Positions 31,309 to 42,295 of a stretch of DNA of 64,000 bases are shown here, one piece after another. Location: contig JAIWND010000026.1 of NCBI GenBank assembly GCA_025330725.1, forward strand, positions 310,001 to 374,000, read 5' to 3'. This DNA comes from Chlamydoabsidia padenii. Its lineage: Eukaryota; Mucoromycota; Mucoromycetes; Mucorales; Cunninghamellaceae. The position numbers and the translations under genes were made by a program. The number at the start of each line of letters is the position of its first letter. Position 1 is the stretch's first letter. The notes under the pieces were generated by a model. The model had not been told where the DNA came from. It ran no database searches and saw nothing but the letters and a program-made list of their open reading frames with translations.

Positions 31309-33550
31309 ATGGCGATTCCACGCATTTATACTGCTGTATACTCTGGTGTACCGGTCTTTGAGATGGTGGTCAACGATATAGCCATTATGCGACGTCGGGT
31401 GGACTCTCATATGAACGCTACTCAAATCCTCAAGGCTGCTGGTATTGACAAGGGCAAACGGACAAAGATCTTGGAAAGAGAAATTCTTCCGGGTGAACAC
31501 GAAAAGGTGCAAGGTGGTTATGGGAAATTTCAGGGTACATGGTAAGGCAGAACTAAAATAAAGACAACACGTTTGTTAATGGTGACCAATAAAAAACCTT
31601 TACACATGTATAGGATACCTCTCCAAAGAAGTATTGATTTGGCAAAACAATATCAAGTATACGAACTAGTCAAACCCATGATGGAATTCGACCCGGCAAC
31701 ATCTGGTGACATTGATGAAAAACACAAAGTACCAACAAAAGAACAGGCGCAACTTTACGACAAACAAGCTCAACCAAATAAGAAGAAGCGGAAACTTGTA
31801 CAGTCATCTTCATCGGCGCCTGCACCTTCACCGTACCAACAACAACAACCTGCTCTTCAACCCCGACAGTATGAACAAGACCAGCATCATAAACAATCAC
31901 ACTATTGGCACCCTGATAACGATCCTCATGCATCCAAGCAATCTTATGTGACCCCTGATGACTCACTAAACGACAATTCAGCAAACACCAAAAACAGCAC
32001 CATCCTCATGTCTATCTTCCTGTCCGATAATTCCACCAGCGTTGGTGACCTTCTCAAGGCGACTCCAGATATTGATGTCAACATGGTACTAGATGAACAA
32101 GGCAATACGGCATTACATTGGGCGGCTTCTCTCGGACGATTCAACACAGTGGAACAACTCACGCTTCATGGTGGAGATATCAAACGACAAAACTATACTG
32201 GTGAAACAGCCTTGATGAAAAGTGTGGCCGTGACCAACAATTTCGATCGTGATTGCTTCCGTCGGATCCTAAAGTTTTTGGAAGGCTCTCTCCATCTCAC
32301 TGATCATAAGCACCGTAATGTCATTCATCACACGGCTATTACAACTGGTGTCCATGGTCGAGAAATGGCGGCCTTGTACTATATGCATCATCTGTTGGAA
32401 CGGTTGGACAAGACATCTTCTAACAAGTCAGCATTATTGGACGCACAAGATGATCAGGGGGATACCGCTATCAATATTGCAGCAAGACTCGATTGCTCAA
32501 AAATGGTGGATTTACTTGCAGAGGCAGGCGCGAATCAATCAACTGAAAACAACCTCGGATTCACTCCAAAAGACTATGTAGCTGGTGAAAACAAGGTAAG
32601 CAACAATAATAAAAATGCAAATACCCCCCCCACTTCATTTACTTGACATGTCATCTTTTTATTGTAACATCTAGTCATCACCACAGAACTCGATTGTCAA
32701 TAATGAACCCAACTCACCATCTCAACATGCATCTTCCAGTACCACAGCCCATCCCACACTGTATTCAAAACGATCTACAAGCTCAACACATCGAGGGAAA
32801 GAAATTGTTGCTAGTAAGTAATAATAATTGGTATCTATATATCAGTATACTCAGATACCCTTTCCTCCTTTTTTTTTTTTTGTTTTAGCTGTACAAAAGA
32901 TAGTGGATGCATTGGACGAAGAATATGGTGATCAACTATCTAACCGAGAAACACAACTTAAAGAACTACAACAGAAACTGGAAGAAACGAACGTCAAACT
33001 GGAAGAAGCAAAGAAGGACCTGGAAACACGACAAGAAGAACACCAACATTTGGCAGAAGCACAGCAAAAAGTACGGCATCTCACTCAAGCATTGGAAGAC
33101 GGCTGGCATGAATTAGGGCAACTAACCGACAAGGTGGATCGAAACATTGTACTGCAACTGGATCAGGATATAGACTTGTCATTCAATATACAAGATGAAG
33201 ACGATCATGTAATGAAACTTAAGGCACGGATCGATGCCTACACACGCAACAACGACACTCTCAAGATCTATGCAGACAAATTACGGGCGGAAACGGCGGA
33301 GAAAGAGATGCAATGCAAGCGGTTGATTGCGGCTTGTTGTAATCTTCCTATCGATAAGATTGATGAACTGGTGGAACCATTGACATTGGCAATTGAAAGT
33401 GACCCCCCTGATCTGGATTTGGGTCGGGTGATTGGATTCATGGAAAAGATTCGACGACAAGGTACATTCCCTGATGCTGGTGCTAATGCTGATATCTCTC
33501 CTATCTCAACAACCACCTTACCATCTAGTAATATTAAACTACCTTCTTGA
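31309..33550 (+). CDS. APSES/KilA-N and ankyrin transcription factor, Mbp1/Swi4/Res type
   Basis: Four exons (31309-31541, 31614-32595, 32675-32813, 32889-33550) give 671 residues. The APSES DNA-binding domain occupies about residues 5-100: '[20 protein letters not shown]', '[20 protein letters not shown]', '[20 protein letters not shown]', '[15 protein letters not shown]'. A linker with a basic patch (NKKKRKLV) and Gln stretches follows, then ankyrin repeats at about 215-400, for example '[20 protein letters not shown]' and '[20 protein letters not shown]'. A coiled coil spans about 455-560 and includes '[20 protein letters not shown]'. This is the MBF/SBF architecture that drives G1/S transcription in fungi; the C-terminal part serves partner binding. 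The first ATG directly follows a probable 5' UTR intron acceptor. Confidence 0.95.
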
Positions 33551-34070
33551 TCCCTTAACACACATTCCCCATGATTTTTTTTTTTTTTTACTCCTTGTAC
33601 ATAGTATTTTATCTCTCTCTCTTTAAACTAGTCTTTTATTCAATTATCTTCTCAATAAAAACTTTGGGACGCTATTCCGGTCCATTTTATGCGTCAAATG
33701 ATGAGACAAGCGGAATTTGAAAACGGCTTTATTTCTTTCTCGATGTTTGATTATAATGATGAGAACTCCATCGACAAACTACATCCATCTTGCTCTTGAC
33801 CAGACTAACAAAATGGTCTGGTCTAAACAATGTTGGCTGATGAATCAGATAAACACCCACTACATTATCTCTTAAAAAAAATCACTCAAACTCAACGTTT
33901 TTTAATCCCCAGTTTAATACCAACGAGCCGCAGAAATCACGTAATTTGAAAACCAGCCAGACTTGGAAATGATCACCGATAAATCGCCTGAAAAAAAAGA
34001 TGCACTCACCCTCTCTCAAAACAAAAGTCAGGGTAAAACAATCTTGAGACTATACTGCTCCATACAGTGG

Positions 34071-34500
34071 ACTTGGTACATTGGCCATTATGTAAAGTTT
34101 GTTGGAAATAGGCTATAGAATGCTCATGGTCACTTTTGTCATTAGCGGTCGTGGACAATTGGAGCGAGTAGAGCCTTTCCAAATCTTAGTAGAGTCAGGC
34201 GGGATCTAAAAATGAAGTCTGGTTCCTCTTCTTCTTCTTGCAAATGACAGGTAAAGGTCATCGCAAGCCTGGATTGACTAACACAAGGTCCTGGTGCTTA
34301 ACTTTTGCGGTAAATTATATTTGAAATGGGTTATAGTATTCACAGCACCACTTTAATCATTAGCATCTTTTAACAATGGAGCGAGTAAGGAATCAAGGTA
34401 AAGCGGGGTGTGAATATGAAGTGGGTTTCATGACAGGTAAAAGTCATCGCAAGTTCGGATAGATTGACACAATGGACTTGGTGCTTGGATTTTAACGTCT
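34071..34500. repeat. Degenerate tandem repeat, about 200-bp unit
   Basis: Two units plus the start of a third can be aligned by eye: 34071-34290, 34291-34474 and 34475 onward. Shared landmarks in order are ACTTGGTAC/CCTGGTGCTT at the start, TCATTAGC, GGAGCGAGTA (34161 and 34378), GCGGGATCTAAAAATG / GCGGGGTGTGAATATG, and GACAGGTAAA followed by GTCATCGCAAG (34246 and 34432). Each unit includes one degenerate copy of the dispersed element. No coding potential. Confidence 0.7.
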
Positions 34501-34685
34501 CATAAAGATCCTATCTTTTTGTGTCACTTTTGGTTTGATTGACTACATCTAGACATAATCCTAAAAATCGTACAATTTCCCCGACACTGACCACCTCCTA
34601 TCTTTGAATGATTAGTTCACCATCAATTTTTATTCTTTTCTTCTATTTTCCCAGCACTGATCACCTGCTTTTTATCTCTGTATTT

Positions 34686-34695
34686 TATAAAAAGG
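34686..34695 (+). promoter_or_regulatory. TATA box without a recognisable gene
   Basis: TATAAAAAGG is followed by a pyrimidine-rich leader, donor-like GTAAGT sequences near 34744 and 34780 and a branch-point-like TACTAAC near 34825, but no long reading frame follows before 35290. Confidence 0.4.
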
Positions 34696-35076
34696 TTGGA
34701 ACTTCTTCACCTCCGCTTTCTTTTCTTCTTCTTTTTTATCCTGTAAGTTATCGCAACCTACCCTAAACTGCATTAATCTGGTAAGTTTTATCATTTCAAA
34801 AGACAAGATGGGCTATCCACGTATACTAACTGGCTGTTTGCATTCTTTTCATATGTATCATTGCTTTTAATCATTCCTTCAAACTATTTTAAAACACCCG
34901 TTTAATTGTTTATTTTACTTATTTTAATAAAACTAGTAAGATAGATTAATTAACAATTTGAAAATGCCAATTTGACTAGGGGAACTCTATTGCATGAATC
35001 GGTGTTAGAATTTCAAACGACGACATGATCACAACCAAGGCACATGATCAAATCTGATTGCAAGTATCCCTCAAGG

Positions 35077-35117
35077 AATCCGTGATCAAGCATGATCACG
35101 GATTTTTTTTTTTTTTT
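35077..35117 (+). terminator. Perfect 11-bp hairpin followed by a T tract
   Basis: AATCCGTGATC at 35077-35087 and its exact complement at 35094-35104 flank a 6-base loop; 15 T follow at 35103-35117. The form is that of an intrinsic or RNA polymerase III terminator. In a fungal nuclear genome an end for a non-coding transcript is possible but unproven. Confidence 0.35.
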
Positions 35118-35290
35118 CGCCAACACCCACTGATGGTAATACAAACAAACACTAGGCATAAATCACACTAGCATGAGAATTAAACCCATGGATTATTTTT
35201 ATTGGATGATCAAATAAATAAATAAAAAACTATACTACTAATCAAACGGGGTTTAACTATACCAAGAAGAGAGAGAGAGAGAGAGAGAGG

Positions 35291-37053
35291 TTAGACCAAG
35301 TTACTTCCACCATAATGTTGTCCATGATGATTGAATGTTGTTGTATGATATCGACTCCAGGGATCGGCCAGTCCGTGTTGTTGATGTCTTGATTGTGATG
35401 TTGATGACATACATGCATGTTTGAGTGTACGTTGAGGTGCATTGTAGCGATTTTGTTGAGATTGTGCACTGTTATCGTTTTGTTGTTGTCGTTGACCACC
35501 ACCACCACCATTCCACTTGAAGGACTTTTTCGAATTTCGTCGGCGTCTTCCACCACCTTGATGAGTTATGATTGTTGATAACTTGTTGTCCAGGGACAAG
35601 TCCAAAAGATCATTTGCAAGATCGTCCATAACAAAGACATCGTCAGTGATGTGGCGAGATTTATTAACCTTGGTGTTTAATACTGTTGATTCATGTTTTT
35701 CAGGGCGTTGTGTATCCGTCATGTTGTTTTCAGCCAAAGTAAACGAGTTCCCCGCGCATGAAGAGAGTAGCAGTCTTCGTAAATAGTTATAATCAGGTTC
35801 ATCAGCAAATCCAAGTAATCGAGTGTAATCAATAAAGGTCTTGATACCACGTGGAAGTCCCACACAGAGATCGATAGTTCTAGTATCCCGTTTGAGAGCA
35901 TAAATCATGTCCCAACCAGCTTTTGAAGATCGAGCTTGGATACCATTCCAAGGCAAATCACCCAGAGCCAAATCCACCAACATGTAACCCAAGCTTTCCA
36001 TATCATCACGCCTGGCCGGAGTCTTTCCACGATGCACATTAAGCGATGCATACCTAGCTGTACCAGTTTTGTTTCGAATTCGTTTCTTGCATTCGGGATA
36101 AGGTTGTTTTGTGTCCAAGTTCCGCCAACAGGTTGCCAATCCCAAGTCCACCAAAAACACTTTTGGCTTAGTTTTGCCCCACAGAGTATAAAGTTCCTGG
36201 AAGGTTTGATCATCCCACTGTTCATTCTTGTTGTTGTCATTGTCTTTTATTCCAAATTTACCAGGAAGTTGGCATGAATGGGAGAATAAAAAATTTTCTG
36301 GTTTTACATCCCTAAAGATAAGTGTCAGTAGTCAGTTACTTTCTTCTTCTTCTTCTTCTTACCTATATAAAAGCCCACGGTTGTGTATATGTTCCAGAAT
36401 ATCAATCTAATGGCAAGATAAAAAAGAAAAAGAGGCAAATAAATAAAAAGAACTCTATTTTGTTTTTGTCTACATACTATCTGACACCCAAGATCCATGA
36501 CAATAGGTAGTGGTATATGATGTACCGATTGACATAACTGCTTCAAGCTGCTACCAAGAAGATCCATGACGATACATTCAAAGTCGTCGTGACGTCCATA
36601 CCAATGACATTGAGGAATTCCAGCTACAAAAAAAAAGAAAACGTCCAAGTCACATAATTCATTCTTTTTTAATTTAAAAAGAACTTACGTCCAGCAGCAA
36701 GTATATCATATAAAATGCTTTCATTCTTGATTTGAGAAGGGTGACAGGACCAGGGTTCACGTTTCACTGCATAATGTCGGCCAGTATCAATATCCTTGAC
36801 TATGATGTTTGAAAAAGGCTAGTTAGTATAATGTCCAGTTTTCCCCCTCCCCCCCCCAACAGGTCTTACCTTCAAAGACTTCACCAAATGAGCCTTCACC
36901 TATCTTTGCAAGTACAATCCATTGTTCACCAATAATGACATCTTGATCGCTAATATTTGATCGATTGCTTTCCAAAGAGGAGTTTGTCAGACTATAGGAG
37001 GTCGGCAAGGGTACCATGGTTGATTGATACTTGTTGTTGTTAATGGCCGTCAT
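35291..37053 (-). CDS. Casein-kinase-1-like serine/threonine protein kinase
   Basis: Five minus-strand exons (36870-37053, 36689-36799, 36478-36623, 36363-36406, 35291-36311) give 501 residues. The kinase domain spans about residues 46-330. It shows the glycine loop IGEGSFGEVFE, ATP-binding Lys74 in 'YAVKRE', catalytic 'YRDVKPENF' with Asp163, 'FLVDLGLA' in place of DFG, and 'GTARYASLNVHRG' and 'RRDDMESLGYMLV'. The last two are the CK1 forms of the activation segment, which lack the usual APE. YRDVKPENF is the form seen in the Yck/CK1-gamma branch, but the C-terminus lacks the terminal Cys pair that anchors Yck proteins to membranes. The C-terminal 130 residues are disordered, with Gly, Gln and Asn runs and a basic patch. 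DLG and a long divergent tail make it an atypical CK1. Confidence 0.92.
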
Positions 37054-38302
37054 AAGAGATAATCAATCAATAATTATAAAAAAGGGTAAAATAATATAAT
37101 AAGAGGAAGAATAAGTATATGTATATAAATGTATATATGTATAATAAAGTAGTGTGAGAATATAAAGAGTAAGAATAGGGGAAGACCAGAATAGAGCAAA
37201 GTAGTAATTGTTATAGAACGGTGGAAAGGGTTATTGGAATTCAATGGGTGGTAAAGAATTAAAACTAGTAAAGAATATGAGGAGGGTTGTATCTTCTTTT
37301 TTTCTTTTGAAAAATCAAACTGCCGTTGAGCCGAATCGGCAATAATGATTTTCAAGAAGAAAAAAAGGTGATCCACCGTTTAACCTTGACTAAGGATTAC
37401 AATAGGAAAGGGTTGGAGGAAGTGCACCAAAGTAAAAAGAAGCAGGAAGAAATAGTTGATAGATAAAAAATAATAAAAAGAGAGAGAAAGAATGGTGTAT
37501 AATGTTGTCTGTTTCTTTTCCTAGATGACTACAGTAGTTGTTGTCAAGAGAGAAAGGAAGAGGGATAAAGAGTGATTGGGATAAGAGAGGATATAAATAT
37601 ATGTATAATGTAAACAAGGGTAGAAGTAAAAAAAAAAGCAAAAAGTAAAAAGTAAAAAGTAAAAAAAAAAAAGAAAGAAAGAAAGGGTGGGTCAAATGGA
37701 AAGAAAAAGAAAAATTAAAACACTCAATGCAGTCCCCTCACCAATTTCTCATTCACACCAAAATTGGAAACGCAAAAGAATCATTTTAATGTCCGCTCTT
37801 TGATGTCAGATGAGCCTGGGAGAAAAAGAAAAAGAGGACAGACAGAACAGAACCCCTATCATTTAGTTTTATTCGTATATTGCTCTCAAGTTCCTTGCGA
37901 CTGATAAAAGATGTAATCAAGTCGACAGGACATGGTTATTCGAAACGAGGGAAAAGGGGGAGAGGTTTTGTCGGAGTTTATGCATCAGTACCGGGATACG
38001 AATACATTCAAGAGAGAAAGATTTTCCCACTCTAAGAGTGATCATCAACCATCACTATCATTCTCATCTTATGATGACTTTTTTTGTCAGTATCCCCCCA
38101 AAAAAAAGTGATTCACTTTATTGTATTTTGAATAAAAGCAAGTGGTGATCAAGATGATTAACTTTTTGATTTGATAGATACGCTCGAAAAAGCGTGAAAC
38201 AAATGATGTTTTCAAATCCCGCCGAGATCACTTCAATTAAGTGCGAGGCAGATTTTTTTTTTTTTTCATTCCCTCCCCTCTCTTCCCTTTTTACTTTCCA
38301 AA
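37054..38302. other. Divergent promoter region between the kinase and coiled-coil genes
   Basis: No gene seen. It contains GTAAAAA tandem repeats at about 37624-37672, an exact TTCAAATCCC plus GCC at 38211-38223, and a T run at 38252-38267. Confidence 0.5.
38211..38223. promoter_or_regulatory. Exact copy of the dispersed element upstream of the coiled-coil gene
   Basis: TTCAAATCCCGCC lies 80 bases before the ATG at 38303, with a T run between them. It is the clearest example of the element-plus-T-tract arrangement. Confidence 0.5.
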
Positions 38303-39198
38303 ATGGCACTTGCCCCTGCAACACCTCAACCTTCGAAATCGACTTCAAATTATCGCTCTACACGAGTCATTGAAGAATTACAAGAAACTTGGGACACTTT
38401 ACAAAAAGATCTGATCACCACTAAAACTCAGGTAAAAAAAAAAAAAAAAAAAAAAAAGAATCATCATCATCTTGTTCACCCTTCTTCTTTTAGCTTGACA
38501 CTGCGCTTGAAGCGAAAAAGAACAATGAACAACAAAGTAAAGATTATGTCCAGTCCAATCAAGAATGCCGGGCCCAAATCCAAGAACTAATGAAACTTTT
38601 AGAAGACAAACAACAATCACTGGACGTCACCAAGCAACAATCGGTGGCATTAGAAAACAAGGTAAAACAACTCAAGGACGAGGCCATGATATCTCGAAAA
38701 CACCTCGATGATCTCAAGAAAAGGGAAACTCAACTAGGTCAAGATCGCGACGCTGCTGTCTTGGCCAAGGCTTGTGTAGAACAACAACAAAAGATATTAG
38801 AACAATCAGTGCTCGACTTGGATCATCGCTCAACAAAGGAACAGCAGCAATTGGAGAAGGAACTCGATACATTAAAACACCAATTGGATCAAGTCTCTAG
38901 TCGAAATCAATGGATGGCCGACATGATGGTATCAGTTATGGATGATGAAACAAGGACTCGACGGGAATGGATACAACAGATGCATACTCAACACCAACAA
39001 CAACGACAGACTACAAAATTATTTATAGAAAAGATTCAATTGGAACTACAATCTTTATTAGAACAAGTTAACTCTCTTGGTGGTGGTGATAGTCATAGTA
39101 ATAATACCTTAGATTTAGATGTAGAGGTCAAACAGTGTCAGGATGAAATCAATGGCCTTGTCCAAAAAATTCAATCCTACTCTTTGATTCTCCAATGA
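38303..39198 (+). CDS. Coiled-coil protein, possibly She3-like
   Basis: Two exons, 38303-38431 and 38494-39198, give 277 residues. After a short Ser/Thr/Pro-rich start, the chain from about residue 20 to 190 is almost unbroken heptad-like coiled coil, rich in Gln, Lys, Glu and Leu, for example 'STRVIEELQETWDTLQKDLI' and 'SVALENKVKQLKDEAMISRK'. A second helical part runs from about 195 to 277. The N-terminal pattern recalls the She3 family (RNA-transport adaptor linked to myosin V in yeast), but long coiled coils resemble one another by composition, so this is only a suggestion. No membrane segment or catalytic motif. Promoter has the dispersed element and a T tract. Confidence 0.8.
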
Positions 39199-39757
39199 AA
39201 CCCATACACTTTATATATTATACTTATCGTTTATCATTTGTCTGTATTATTGATACCAATAAAATCATGATTGTACTTTACACCAATAATCTAAAACGAT
39301 AAATTCAAATCCCGCCTTGTCTTCTTCCCTTTTTATGCTAACCCCCTGTTTGGATGATATATGTATGTGCACGGCAAAGTAAATGGCTCAGCAACAGTAG
39401 TCAAAATGAAACAAGAAGAATCCGATGGAAAGACGGGTTTTGAAATTTCCAAGAAAGGCGAAATGCCAATGTCCGCATGAATCAGCCTCTCTTTGCTATC
39501 ACGATATTATGCAAGCCAAGAGGCAAGTCTAATAATAGCAGCGGTTAGTGTTTTACCGTCCCACTCTAACCTTTCAGTATGACGTTTCTTGAATGATACA
39601 CCTGCTGGCAGAGAAAAAAAAAAAAAATAGATCAGCTGGAATTGAACCAATAGGAATTTACAAGTCTACAGACTATAAAGAATATGCTATTTTTCCCAAG
39701 TCTGCATTTTTTTTTCTTTCTTTCTCTCTTTTCTTTTTGAAACACACTCTTTGTAAA
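39199..39757. other. Intergenic region, no gene seen
   Basis: Contains an exact TTCAAATCCC followed by GCC at 39304-39316, a degenerate CGGGTTTTGAAA near 39434 and a T/CT-rich leader before the WW gene. Confidence 0.5.
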
Positions 39758-40351
39758 ATGGGCTTATTCTCTTCAAGTAAATCATCTCACAAACCAACAA
39801 CAACTTATACAGAAGGACCTCCACCTTACTCAGCCAAGCCAGGAACTCCACAGAACTATGCACCACCTTCTCCTCCTCGATCTGGCAATCCTGATACAAG
39901 AACATTACCTAGTGGATGGATCACTCAACTTGACCCTTCTTCGAACAAATGGTTTTATGTCTATACTCCTACAGCCACTCGTCAATGGGAACATCCTCAA
40001 GACAAGCCCTTGAATGCCTCGGATAGATCAACACCTCAACCTTACTATTCTCAACAACAACCTTATTATCCACAACAGCAACCTTATCCACAACAGCAAC
40101 CTTACTATGCCCAACAACAACAAGGACGAATGGGTGGAATGTTAGGTGGTGGACGCATGGGTGGTGGTGGTGGTATGGGTATGGGAACCGCTCTGGCCCT
40201 TGGTGCTGGTGGTGGTTTATTGGGTTATGCTGTGGGCGACGCTTTATTCGACCATGATGATCAAACTATCGTCAATAATAATTATTATGGTGATGACTAT
40301 GGTGGCGGCGGCTTTGATGGTGGTTTTGACGATGGTGGTTTTGACTTTTAA
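39758..40351 (+). CDS. WW-domain protein with glycine-rich membrane-like segment
   Basis: A 197-residue intronless frame. The ATG at 39758 was chosen over upstream in-frame codons because it follows a CT-rich leader and gives MGLFSSSK, an N-myristoylation-type start. A PPPY motif lies near residue 25. One WW domain covers about residues 50-80: 'LPSGWITQLDPSSNKWFYVY' then 'RQWEHPQD'. A Pro/Tyr/Gln repeat (PYYPQQQPYPQQQPYYAQQQ) follows, then a Gly/Met-rich, glycine-zipper-like hydrophobic stretch (GTALALGAGGGLLGYAVGDA), and an Asp/Gly-rich tail. WW domains bind PPxY ligands such as its own. This architecture is common in basidiomycete and mucoralean proteins of unknown role; no function is claimed. 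Confidence 0.88.
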   Translation: MGLFSSSKSSHKPTTTYTEGPPPYSAKPGTPQNYAPPSPPRSGNPDTRTLPSGWITQLDPSSNKWFYVYTPTATRQWEHPQDKPLNASDRSTPQPYYSQQQPYYPQQQPYPQQQPYYAQQQQGRMGGMLGGGRMGGGGGMGMGTALALGAGGGLLGYAVGDALFDHDDQTIVNNNYYGDDYGGGGFDGGFDDGGFDF

Positions 40352-40549
40352 AATAATAGTATTGTAATAATAATAGTAGTAGTAGTCCTTCTTTTTTTAT
40401 TAGCTGTAGATAACATCAAACTTTATTAAATAAACATATATCATATATAATCCATAATTCACTTTTTATTATTATTATTATATGTTAAGGGTGTAGTCTA
40501 ATTCTATGTTTTACTAATGTATGGAGGAGGGGGGGATAAACTAGATCTA

Positions 40550-41820
40550 TTATGATGATAAAGGTGGGATAAGCCGAAGTACTTCTTCATACACCAAAAA
40601 GTTCAAACTATGTATTGGGAATGCACGTATGAGAGTAACAGATAAACCACGGTACAAGCCTTTGATACCTTGTTGTCCAATAATGCTTCGTGCGCATTGT
40701 AATCCATTCTTGTATTTGGGTTCCACCATCATCACATCTTTCTGTATCACTGATTTGACCAAGTCGATAGGGAATACAAATAGCCATGAAAATACACCAC
40801 ACATACCACCAGCAAAGAAATGTGTCATAGGTCCTGATTCCATCGAAGGTCCTGATATCAGTCGTTTTGTCGTTTCGTAACTACCAAAATAAAATGCCGT
40901 TCCCAATGTATCCCTTGCTATAAAATTAAAAAAAGGGGTGAATAAAAAAAAAGAGAGAGAGAGAAGTGGATACCACATATTTACCAGAGTGTAGCCTGAT
41001 TCCGTTCCAAAGTCCAAAGAATCCTTTCCGTTTGATGATTTGACTGGCTGCACGTATACTAGATGATTCCATTACTTGTATATTACCACCACCAGCTTGT
41101 TGTTTTAATAATACTTGTTCCAATTGACGTTGTATCTTGACCAATTCCAAGGGACAACTGAGGAAGGCGACAAATGCCCCACTGCATCCACCACTAATTG
41201 TCGCCAAGGGGGTTAATGTCGAAAGTGTATCACCTTGTAAATTTGTTCGTGCCCGCAAGATAGCCTTACTCTTTTCGTATATAGTAAAAGAGACTGATTT
41301 GATGATACTAACAGTGACAAGAGGAGGAAGTATACCTACAAAAAAAAAAGTAAAGTAAATGAGCAATCCCGTTTATCTTGTTGCGAGTTGCTTACCTCTA
41401 AAAAACCCACGAGCCCCTTCTTCTTGGTAGGTTATACGAACACATGACATTATCGAGTCGTATGAGTGAGTTTGCATCCTTGTCTTGACTGAATCAAACT
41501 ATGTGAATAAAACCAAGAGTTAGTGTGTTGGTCTGCTTTGTTAGAGTGATCAACCTACAGGGAATCCAGAGAGGACAGATGAGGTTGCAGCACAAGAAGC
41601 GGCAACAACTGTTCGATTGACTATAATAAACATAACGATCAGTTTCCAAGTAGATTGTCCTTTTGCTCCTTACCTTGAAAGAGTTTATAAATGGATGTTT
41701 GTTGTCCTTGAAGTCTCTTCTGGAGAGGTTCGTTCCTACAATCAAACAAAGGATTAGTTCAGTATCAATATCATTATCTTTCTTTTTATAGTAAAATTAC
41801 CTTGTCTTTTCTGTCGTCAT
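40550..41820 (-). CDS. Mitochondrial carrier family (SLC25) transporter
   Basis: Six minus-strand exons (41801-41820, 41674-41735, 41559-41620, 41396-41498, 40985-41335, 40550-40917) give 321 residues, the normal carrier length. Three signature repeats are visible: 'SGFPFDSVKTRMQ', 'LSCPLELVKIQRQL' and 'FVFPIDLVKSVIQKD', each followed by a glycine-containing second-helix motif such as 'GARGFFRG', 'GFFGLWNG' and 'GIKGLYRGL'. These define six transmembrane helices of an inner-membrane solute carrier. The overall look is closest to the carnitine/ornithine/Ymc group, but the substrate-contact residues do not let me name a substrate. The second signature has Glu and Gln-Arg in place of the more usual Asp and Arg. 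The gene ends 198 bases from the converging WW gene. Confidence 0.93.
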
Positions 41821-42295
41821 TTTCTACAAAAGTGTAAGGAAGAATCAAGTTGACATTTGGTTGTTCGATAAACAGTATGCGGAAGAAGGGGATCAAAGCA
41901 AAATATTGGAGGGGGCGATGGAATTAGCCAATTTTTCAAAACCCGACTTTTTTTTTAAACTTTTCTGGCTGGAAGGGGTGCATGTCTATCCACACTCATA
42001 CTTGTCTTTGCAGCTTTTGAAGATGCCCCTCACAATTTATAATCTAGGCATTTTCAATTCACTACTATAATGAAAGATTGTAAATAACTATACTTGATCA
42101 TTACAGCGTGGAAGAGGTCAGGGGAAGAAAGATACTGGCGATCGAGATAAATAAGCGGGATTTCAAGTTTTCAAATTTGTGGAACTTTTGTGTGCCTTGA
42201 GCTTCATTTTTTTTTTTTTTTTTTTAATTCTTTTCCTTTCTTCTTCTTCTTTTTCTACTCATCTATTCCTCCCTCATTGTTGATGCGACTCTATT
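41821..42295. other. Divergent promoter between the carrier and Rab-GAP genes
   Basis: 475 bases separate the start codons. It contains TTTTCAAAACCCGAC at about 41935-41948 followed by T runs, and GCGGGATTTCAAG at 42155-42167 with a T run at 42209-42225. No gene seen. Confidence 0.5.

Larger units (their letters stand above)
33551..35290. other. 1.7-kb intergenic region with repeats and an orphan promoter
   Basis: No protein gene seen. It holds a degenerate tandem repeat (34071-34500), a TATA box without a gene (34686-34695), a hairpin followed by a T tract (35077-35117) and GA microsatellites (35268-35289). Confidence 0.55.
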
